DNA from: Chloroflexota bacterium
GTDB lineage: Bacteria > Chloroflexota > Anaerolineae > UBA7937 > B3-Chlor
Assembly (NCBI GenBank): GCA_030616025.1
Contig: JAUWYD010000085.1
Span: 1-5,802, forward strand
Direction: 5' to 3'
Length of the DNA stretch: 5,802 nt
In this document: positions 1 to 5,685 of the stretch, one piece after another
Layout: each line of letters opens with the position of its first letter
Position numbering within the stretch: the first letter of the stretch is position 1
Notes under the pieces: model-generated
What the model was told of the DNA's origin: nothing
Database searches by the model: none
The model's input: the letters and a program-made list of their open reading frames with translations, nothing else
Program-made: the position numbers and the translations under genes

Positions 1-1611
1 CCTAGCGGCATCTTCTATCAACGCGTGGCCGTTGGCGATGTGTCGGAGATTCTATCGGAGACCATGCTTGAGGGAACGGTGATTGATAGACTGCTGTATG
101 AAGATCCGGGCACGGCGGAGAGAATTGTCTATGAACATGACGTGCCCTTCTATCAGAAGCAGCGACGACTCGTACTGGATTTGAACGGTGACATCGATCC
201 CACAAACATAGAGGACTATATCGCCTTTGGTGGGTATTTCGCTTTGAGCAAGGTTCTGCAGGGAATGTCGCCGGAGGACATCATTGAGGAAGTCCGCAAG
301 TCCGGCCTGAGGGGACGAGGGGGAGCGGGGTTTCCGACAGGCCTCAAATGGAAGCTGTGCCGGGAGGCAGAAGGGGACACAAAATACGTGATCTGTAACG
401 CGGACGAGGGCGACCCGGGAGCTTACATGGACCGCAGCATCATGGAGGGGAATCCTCATCGGGTGCTCGAAGGGATGACTATCGGAGCTCGCGCCATCGG
501 TGCTCACCAGGGCTATGTCTATATACGCAATGAGTACCCTCTGGCCGTGGAGAACCTGAGGATAGCGATAGCTCAAGCGGAGGAATATGGCTTCCTGGGT
601 GAAGACATACTGGGCTCCGGGTTTGACCTCTCCATCCAGATACGCCCTGGAAGTGGTGCCTTCGTGTGCGGCGAGGAGACCGCTTTGATGGCGTCCATCG
701 AGGACAGAGTAGGCGAGCCCAGACCCCGGCCTCCGTATCCGGCGGTGAGCGGTTTGTGGGGTAAGCCGACGAACATCAACAACGTGGAGACCTGGACCAA
801 CGTGCCTATCATCATCGAGCGAGGAGGAGATTGGTATTCCCAGATAGGCACCGCCGACAGCAAGGGAACGAAGATATTCTCCTTGGTAGGCAATATCAGA
901 AACACGGGTTTGGTTGAGGTGCCTATGGGAGCCACTTTGGGTGAGATCATCTATGACATCGGAGGCGGCATCCCCGGGGAAAAGGCGTGCAAAGCAGTTC
1001 AGCTAGGAGGGCCATCGGGAGGCTGCGTACCACTAGAGCATTTCGATGCTCCCATTGACTACGAGTCCCTGCAGGAACTGGGGTCCATGATGGGCTCGGG
1101 AGGAATGGTTGTCTGTGATGAAGACACCTGCATGGTAGAGTTCGCCAGGTTCTTCATGAACTTCGTGCAACAGGAATCGTGTGGCAAGTGCGTACCCTGT
1201 CGTCTGGGAGCCAAAGCCATGTTGGACGTTCTGACCAAGATCACCGAGGGAAGGGGGCAGGAGGGAGATATCGAATATCTGGTGGAACTGGGTGAACAGA
1301 TAAAGGAGTCCTCTCTTTGCGGCTTGGGACAGACGGCGCCCAATCCAGTTCTTTCGACGATCAGATACTTCCGCAACGAATATGAGGCTCACATCCACGA
1401 AGCGTTCTGTCCGGCCCACGTATGCAAGCCTCTAATTCACTATTCAATAGTTGCGGACGACTGCCCCGGCTGTGGGCGATGCGTGCGTGCCTGCCCATCA
1501 GAGGCGATAAGTGGGGCGAAGAAGGAACCCCACTCGATAGATCAAGAGAAATGCATCAAGTGCGGGTCCTGCTATGAGGTGTGCAAGTTCGATGCGGTTG
1601 TGCTGGAGTAG
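1..1611 (+). CDS. NADH-binding flavoprotein subunit, NuoF/HndC/HydB type (5' partial)
   Basis: This subunit probably oxidises NADH (or reduces NAD+) at FMN and feeds a cytoplasmic iron-sulfur complex. The frame is open from base 1, and its first residues (PSGIFYQRV, then GDVSEIL and DRLLY) match the linker after the N-terminal thioredoxin-like [2Fe-2S] domain of HndC/HydB proteins. The true start is therefore upstream, and the GTG at 25 has no ribosome site. Of 536 visible residues (numbered from base 1), the glycine-rich FMN/NADH motif GLRGRGGAGFPTG is near 102-114, CNADEGDPGAY near 132-142, and GAFVCGEETAL near 219-229. An SLBB-like region follows at about 300-345. The N3-type [4Fe-4S] ligands are ESCGKCVPC (Cys394, 397, 400) plus Cys440. 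Two C-terminal ferredoxin motifs, CPGCGRCVRAC and CIKCGSCYEVC, add two more [4Fe-4S] clusters, preceded by CPAHVC (470-475), which is typical of hydrogenase-type rather than complex I NuoF. It lies 14 nt upstream of the HoxU-like gene. The family call is firm; the exact partner enzyme is inferred. Confidence 0.95.
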   Translation, partial: PSGIFYQRVAVGDVSEILSETMLEGTVIDRLLYEDPGTAERIVYEHDVPFYQKQRRLVLDLNGDIDPTNIEDYIAFGGYFALSKVLQGMSPEDIIEEVRKSGLRGRGGAGFPTGLKWKLCREAEGDTKYVICNADEGDPGAYMDRSIMEGNPHRVLEGMTIGARAIGAHQGYVYIRNEYPLAVENLRIAIAQAEEYGFLGEDILGSGFDLSIQIRPGSGAFVCGEETALMASIEDRVGEPRPRPPYPAVSGLWGKPTNINNVETWTNVPIIIERGGDWYSQIGTADSKGTKIFSLVGNIRNTGLVEVPMGATLGEIIYDIGGGIPGEKACKAVQLGGPSGGCVPLEHFDAPIDYESLQELGSMMGSGGMVVCDEDTCMVEFARFFMNFVQQESCGKCVPCRLGAKAMLDVLTKITEGRGQEGDIEYLVELGEQIKESSLCGLGQTAPNPVLSTIRYFRNEYEAHIHEAFCPAHVCKPLIHYSIVADDCPGCGRCVRACPSEAISGAKKEPHSIDQEKCIKCGSCYEVCKFDAVVLE

Positions 1612-1625
1612 AAGGCCTAGACGAC

Positions 1626-2309
1626 ATGATAACGTTGACGATTGACGGTCAAGACATGGAAGCCCTGGAGGGGTCAACCCTATTGGAGGCGGCACGAGAG
1701 AACGGTATCGAGATACCGACACTGTGCTTTCACGAGGCGCTGGAGCCCTACGGTGGGTGTCGCCTCTGTGTGGTTGAGTTAGTGGGCCCGAACGGGTCTC
1801 AGTTGGTTGCTTCCTGCGTGCACCCCGCTGAGGAGGGTGCAGTGGTGAGCACCAATTCCGAGATGGTGCGGCGATCTCGCCGCACGACGGTCGAATTACT
1901 GTTGGCCGCTGCGCCCAATGCGAAGGTGATTCAAGACCTGGCGGCCGAGATGGGGGTTGAGCAGCCAAGGGTAAGGCTGGGGGATAACGACTGCATTCTG
2001 TGTGGCTTGTGCGTGCGAGCCTGCAACGAGATAGTGGGCGCCAAGGCCATCAGCTTGGTGAATCGGGGGTTTGTGAAAGAGGTGAAGCCTCCCTTCGAGA
2101 TTGGATCCAACGCCTGCATTGGCTGTGCGACCTGCGTGTTCGTTTGCCCGACGGGGGCGATCAAGCTGGACGATGTGCTCACCAACAGATCTGTGCATGA
2201 GTGGAAGTCGGATTTCGAGGCGAGGGCGTGCAGGATCTGTGGTGACCACTACTTGGCGCCTGAGATCAGAGCGGGGTCCCAAGACCTGCTCTGTGAGGAA
2301 GACGCTTAG
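1626..2309 (+). CDS. HoxU / NuoG N-terminus-like iron-sulfur subunit
   Basis: This 227-aa electron-wire protein probably links the NADH-oxidising subunit upstream to the HdrA-like protein downstream. An N-terminal plant-type [2Fe-2S] domain is marked by Cys34, Cys45, Cys48 and Cys64 (CRLC at 45-48). Two ferredoxin-like [4Fe-4S] motifs follow: CILCGLCVRAC (123-133) and CIGCATCVFVCP (164-175). The sequence between them (NRGFVKEV) also matches NuoG/HoxU. It has no molybdopterin-type domain, so its length resembles HoxU (about 235 aa), not full NuoG. The usual His-x3-Cys-x2-Cys-x5-Cys stretch after the [2Fe-2S] domain is missing: the chain runs VELLLAAAPNAKVIQDLAAE with no Cys or His. A C-terminal CRIC (202-205) with Cys223 resembles half of a zinc-ribbon or rubredoxin-like tail. 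ATG 1626 is chosen because the family N-terminus begins there (MITLTIDG); in-frame starts further upstream would overlap the preceding gene. The ribosome site is weak (GAAGG, 1611-1615). Confidence 0.9.
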   Translation: MITLTIDGQDMEALEGSTLLEAARENGIEIPTLCFHEALEPYGGCRLCVVELVGPNGSQLVASCVHPAEEGAVVSTNSEMVRRSRRTTVELLLAAAPNAKVIQDLAAEMGVEQPRVRLGDNDCILCGLCVRACNEIVGAKAISLVNRGFVKEVKPPFEIGSNACIGCATCVFVCPTGAIKLDDVLTNRSVHEWKSDFEARACRICGDHYLAPEIRAGSQDLLCEEDA

Positions 2310-2331
2310 CGAACAGGCCACTTTCTTGCGA

Positions 2332-2337
2332 GAGGAG
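2332..2337 (+). promoter_or_regulatory. Ribosome binding site fixing a GTG start
   Basis: GAGGAG lies 8 nt before the GTG at 2346 and supports that start for the HdrA-like protein. The resulting N-terminus reaches the conserved HdrA motif VFICDCG at residues 11-17, as expected for the family. It sits in a 36-nt gap (2310-2345) that holds no other recognisable signal, so the gene is probably cotranscribed with its upstream neighbour. Confidence 0.7.
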
Positions 2338-2345
2338 CAATCTGC

Positions 2346-4487
2346 GTGGACAGCGACAGTGAAGCAAAGACGGGTGTCTTCATCTGTGATTGCGGAAGGA
2401 AGATCGCAGACTTCCTGGAGCTTGCGGAGCTTGAGAGCGGTGCGAAGGGCATCCCCGGCGTGGTCTTGGTGCAGCGGGAGCGGTATTGCTGTTCCAAGAA
2501 AGGGCTATATGAAATGAAGGAGGCCACTAGAAAGCAGGGCCTGAACCGCATCGTTGTGGCGGGCTGCACGCCCAGGACTCATGAACACGTCTTCAAGGAA
2601 GCATTGGAAGAGGTAGGGTTGAGTGGCGACCTCTTCGAGATGGCAAACATCAGGGAGCAATGTGCCTGGGTGCACGCCGACGATCAGGCGGCAGCGACCA
2701 GCAAGGCACTTGATCTGATAAGGATGGGCGTGGCCAGGGTCGCATTGGCACACCCGCGAGAAGGGTTGCGAATCAGTGTGACTCCTGTCGCCCTCGTGAT
2801 CGGAGGGGGAATAGCGGGCCTCACAGCTGCCTTGGCTGTGGCCAATGGAGGCTTTCCTGTCAAACTGGTGGAAAAGGAGGAGCGGCTGGGAGGGCAGGTT
2901 GTAAGACTACACAAGCTCCATCCCGGCGATCGAAGCGCCAGGGAGTTCGTTGAAGAGAGAGTGGAGTCGGTGAAGGAACACGCAGCTATTGAAACCCTCG
3001 TTGGCGGGAGGGTGGTGGACATCAGTGGTTCCGTTGGGGATTACCGCATCACCGTTGAGCAAGACGGTGGGACTTCCAAGTTCAACGTGGGTGCTATCAT
3101 CGTCGCCATTGGGGCGCAGGAGTGCAGTCCCAATGGCATGTTTGGACACGACGGAGCTAAGGTCATCACCCAACTCGAGCTAGAGGAGGCGCTGCGAGAG
3201 CACAGGGTGGATGCCCAGCAAGTGGTAATAGTCCTGGATGGGGCGGGTATGCCCCAGTACTCTTCTCTACCAGCTATGGCTGCGCTGAAGAACTCGATCC
3301 TGTTGAAACGTCGGGACCCCGCGGCGGAGCTCTCGGTACTCTACAAGAGCCTGAGCGCTGACGTCAGCCAGAAACAGATCAGGGAAGCGAGGGATCTGGG
3401 AGTTCGTTTCGTTAGATATGGCGAGCGGGCAACACCGACCGTGACGGATGAGGCGGTGGAAGTCTACGACCAGGCACGTGGTGAGGAAGCGATCATACCG
3501 CACGATCTCGTAGTGCTGGCGCTGCCTCTTGTTCCCCAGAACGACGCTGCGAAGATAGCCTCTATGCTTAGAACGCCTATAGACAGAACTGGCTTCGTGC
3601 TGGAACCGAACGTGCGACTACGGCCGGGGACCCATGTGCCAGATGCCATCTACGTTTGCGGCAGTGCTCACTATCCGGCGGGTGTGGACGAGAGCGTGTT
3701 CCAGGCTTACAGGGCAGGAGCCAGGACGTTGCACTATCTATCCGAGGGGCATGTTTCCAGCGAGGCGTCCCCAGCTATGGTGATCGAGGAGCTCTGTACG
3801 GGATGCGGCACCTGTGTAGCCGCTTGTCCCGTCCAAGCGATCAGCATGGAACAGAGGGAGGGAATCCTGAGCGTCTCCAGGATTGAGCCCTCACTGTGCA
3901 AGCGTTGTGGCAACTGCACGGTGGTGTGTCCAGTGAAGGCCATTGTCATGGAGCCCTATACGGATAGGGAACTGATTGCTCAGATCAATGCTGCTTTGGC
4001 TTCTCCTGCTGGCGATCAACCACGCATACTGGCTTTCTTGTGTGAGTGGAGTGGCTATGCGGCGGCGGACCTGGCTGGGGCTGAAGGGTGTCAGTATCCA
4101 GCAGATCTCCGGATTATCCGGTTGGGTTGCTCTGCTAAACTCGACCCTTATCATGTCCTCTGGTCTTTCCTGATGGGTGCCGATGGGGTTCTGGTGGGTG
4201 CATGTGATCCGGGGATGTGCCACTATGTGGAAGGCAATCGGTACGCGGTGGAGAGGGTCGAGAGGTTGCAGGAGTGGTTGAAGGATCAGGGTTTCGACCC
4301 TAGAAGGCTGAGACTACGTTGGTTCAAGCCTGATGATGCACAGGAGTTCGTTGAGGCTGTGACGGAGTTCACAGACGAGATCGAGTACCTGGGGCACAGT
4401 CACCTGCACTCGGCCAAGGTAGGGGCCTGGGATGCTCCTCTCACCACTGCTCCCCTCCTATCATCAGCCGTACCGGGCAAGTCATAG
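2346..4487 (+). CDS. HdrA-like FAD/iron-sulfur protein fused to MvhD-like domain
   Basis: This 713-aa protein is the likely electron hub. The HdrA N-terminal cluster domain (about 10-130) keeps the family cysteines: VFICDCG (Cys14, 16), YCCS (Cys48, 49), GCTPRTHE (Cys74) and NIREQC (Cys106). A thioredoxin-reductase-like FAD domain follows, with VIGGGIAGLTAAL (151-163), KEERLGGQV (177-185) and GAIIVAIGA (249-257). Two ferredoxin motifs, CTGCGTCVAACP (484-495) and CKRCGNCTVVCP (518-529), come next. The last part (about 558-680) matches the MvhD/delta subunit: ILAFLCEW, QYPADLRIIRLGC, GADGVLVGAC and CHYVEGN. In methanogen Hdr-Mvh complexes HdrA carries the bifurcating FAD and MvhD passes electrons to it; that role is inferred here. 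Oddities: no inserted ferredoxin domain between the FAD motifs; the CVGSR...YCSRVCC motif is replaced by cysteine-free sequence (about 296-311); Ser569 stands where MvhD has Cys. A roughly 30-residue His/Ser/Pro-containing tail is unassigned. The stop is 16 nt before the FrhB-like gene. Confidence 0.93.
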   Translation: MDSDSEAKTGVFICDCGRKIADFLELAELESGAKGIPGVVLVQRERYCCSKKGLYEMKEATRKQGLNRIVVAGCTPRTHEHVFKEALEEVGLSGDLFEMANIREQCAWVHADDQAAATSKALDLIRMGVARVALAHPREGLRISVTPVALVIGGGIAGLTAALAVANGGFPVKLVEKEERLGGQVVRLHKLHPGDRSAREFVEERVESVKEHAAIETLVGGRVVDISGSVGDYRITVEQDGGTSKFNVGAIIVAIGAQECSPNGMFGHDGAKVITQLELEEALREHRVDAQQVVIVLDGAGMPQYSSLPAMAALKNSILLKRRDPAAELSVLYKSLSADVSQKQIREARDLGVRFVRYGERATPTVTDEAVEVYDQARGEEAIIPHDLVVLALPLVPQNDAAKIASMLRTPIDRTGFVLEPNVRLRPGTHVPDAIYVCGSAHYPAGVDESVFQAYRAGARTLHYLSEGHVSSEASPAMVIEELCTGCGTCVAACPVQAISMEQREGILSVSRIEPSLCKRCGNCTVVCPVKAIVMEPYTDRELIAQINAALASPAGDQPRILAFLCEWSGYAAADLAGAEGCQYPADLRIIRLGCSAKLDPYHVLWSFLMGADGVLVGACDPGMCHYVEGNRYAVERVERLQEWLKDQGFDPRRLRLRWFKPDDAQEFVEAVTEFTDEIEYLGHSHLHSAKVGAWDAPLTTAPLLSSAVPGKS

Positions 4488-4490
4488 AGC

Positions 4491-4496
4491 AGGGGG
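4491..4496 (+). promoter_or_regulatory. Ribosome binding site for FrhB-like gene
   Basis: AGGGGG lies 7 nt before ATG 4504, in the 16-nt gap after the HdrA-like stop. An adjacent in-frame GTG at 4501 is only 4 nt away, so the ATG is preferred. Starting at 4504 gives MSKLLERDVW just ahead of the first cysteine motif, normal for this family. The open frame extends back to 4432 inside the upstream gene, but that part has no family resemblance. Confidence 0.55.
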
Positions 4497-4503
4497 ATAT
4501 GTG

Positions 4504-5685
4504 ATGTCGAAGCTGTTGGAAAGGGACGTCTGGGCAATGGACAGGTGTGCTGGCTGCGGTCTGTGCATCGCTACTTGCTCCAAGGGCATGCTGCACTGGG
4601 ATGGGGAAGGAGGACATCCGGCAAGAGAGACGAGGCAGAAGACCATCGGTCTTACCACGATTCCCCTTGATAGCTGCACTTTCTGCGAGGTGTTTTGCGA
4701 GGAGACTTGTCCCCGGCTCCACGAGTGGGAGGGATTGGCGGCCAGACGCGTGGTGTCCGCAAGGACCAAAGGCGTCACGGACAGTGGCGAGGTCAACGAA
4801 GTGATCAAGAACCTATTGATCGCAGCCCTTTCCACGGGCCTGATTGATGGGGCAATCATGAACTGTATGGATGGGTGGACCATGCAGCCCCAAGCCAAGG
4901 TCTTGACGAGAGTGGAGGAAGTCGCCGATTGTCTGGGAATGGAAGGGTTGTGGGTACCCACGTTGGACGTGCTCAACGAGGCCGTCTACCAAAGGAAGCT
5001 CCGCAGAATCGCGGTCATCGGACCTCCCTGTGCGAGCGAGGCGATCAGAACGCTTCTGGCATCACAGGACGAGAGACTGAACCCGTACAAGGAGGCGATA
5101 GCCCTAAGGGTTGCCGTCTTTTGCACCGGGGTATACTACCCTAGCTCGGTGCTCCAGTTCCTCGTGGAGATGGTGGGCGTATCCCGCCACGACATGAAGC
5201 GGATCTACACGTCGCCACGGGACAAAGAACTGAGAGTGGTACTGTGGAATGACTCAACGAAGACGGTCCCTCTAGCCAAGATAGAGCGGTACACTCGACC
5301 GGGGTGCGCCAGTTGTGATGATTTCCTAGGGGAGTCAGCCGACATTGGCGTGGGCAAGGTGGGTGCGAAAGACGGACATAGCACACTCATCACTAGGAGC
5401 GAGGTTGGCGATCTGTGCCTACAAAACGCTCTCGACTTTGGACTGCTGGACGTTGTCGAGGAAGTGGATGACCAGGCCTTGACTCGGGCGAAGGAGGAGA
5501 AGGAGCGCAGAGACAGAGCGGAAGCCTTCGATGGGCTCATGTTGATGATGCTGGATGCCCTGAGGGAACCAAGGAGGCGGCAGGAGGTCAAGGAGCAGTT
5601 CGTACGACTGTATGAGGTGGATCGCATGCCTGAACGGGCAGAGGAGGGACAGCGCTATGACCCATGTGCTGGATGTCAAGGGTAA
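4504..5685 (+). CDS. FrhB-family flavin/iron-sulfur oxidoreductase (F420 hydrogenase beta-subunit-like)
   Basis: This 393-aa protein resembles the F420 hydrogenase/dehydrogenase beta-subunit family (FrhB, FqoF/FpoF, FdhB), whose members bind FAD and pass electrons between clusters and F420 or another acceptor. An N-terminal ferredoxin-like motif CAGCGLCIATC (Cys15, 18, 21, 25) is followed by a second site, CTFCEVFCEETCP (Cys58, 61, 65, 69). Family landmarks then appear in order: TGLIDGAIM (111-119), RRIAVIGPPCASEAI (167-181), VAVFCTGVYY (203-212), TRPGCASCDDF (264-274), ADIGVGKVG (279-287) and HSTLITRSEVGDL (292-304). The glycine-rich GGVVT-type stretch usual before the LIDGA motif is altered here (KGVTDSGEVNEVIKNLL). 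A charged, probably helical region (about 325-375) leads to a short CAGC tail. Acceptor specificity cannot be read from the sequence: F420 is plausible, but NAD(P), ferredoxin or a bound flavin relay is equally possible. The end overlaps the next gene by 29 nt. Confidence 0.88.
   Translation: MSKLLERDVWAMDRCAGCGLCIATCSKGMLHWDGEGGHPARETRQKTIGLTTIPLDSCTFCEVFCEETCPRLHEWEGLAARRVVSARTKGVTDSGEVNEVIKNLLIAALSTGLIDGAIMNCMDGWTMQPQAKVLTRVEEVADCLGMEGLWVPTLDVLNEAVYQRKLRRIAVIGPPCASEAIRTLLASQDERLNPYKEAIALRVAVFCTGVYYPSSVLQFLVEMVGVSRHDMKRIYTSPRDKELRVVLWNDSTKTVPLAKIERYTRPGCASCDDFLGESADIGVGKVGAKDGHSTLITRSEVGDLCLQNALDFGLLDVVEEVDDQALTRAKEEKERRDRAEAFDGLMLMMLDALREPRRRQEVKEQFVRLYEVDRMPERAEEGQRYDPCAGCQG
5641..5649 (+). 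promoter_or_regulatory. Strong ribosome binding site inside the FrhB-like gene
   Basis: GAGGAGGGA lies 7 nt before ATG 5657 while still encoding the C-terminus of the FrhB-like protein. It is the best ribosome site in the window and is the main support for the overlapping start of the last gene. Confidence 0.75.

Noticed and set aside
25..27. GTG as the start of the NuoF-type gene
   Set aside because: The frame is open to base 1, the residues before the GTG match the family, and no ribosome site precedes it, so the gene is cut by the window edge.
1498..1968. 156-residue open frame on the minus strand spanning the NuoF/HoxU junction
   Set aside because: It has Pro/Arg-rich composition typical of antisense shadows and overlaps two firmly identified genes.
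2310..2345. Promoter or terminator between the HoxU-like and HdrA-like genes
   Set aside because: The 36-nt gap has no hairpin with a T run and no convincing -35/-10 pair; only the ribosome site is evident.
2417..2435. Short direct repeat of GAGCTTG
   Set aside because: Two copies only, within coding sequence for a Leu/Glu-rich helix (LELAELE); expected from codon use.
4109..4121. Perfect palindrome CCGGATTATCCGG as an operator
   Set aside because: It lies deep inside the MvhD-like coding region, encodes conserved residues (RIIRLG region) and has no nearby start; most likely chance.
4432..4503. Upstream extension of the FrhB-like gene
   Set aside because: The extra 24 residues overlap the HdrA-like C-terminus, show no family similarity, and a better-placed ribosome site precedes ATG 4504.
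5205..5627. 140-residue open frame on the minus strand
   Set aside because: It is antisense to the well-conserved FrhB-like gene, is Ser/Arg-rich low-complexity, and shows no family motif.
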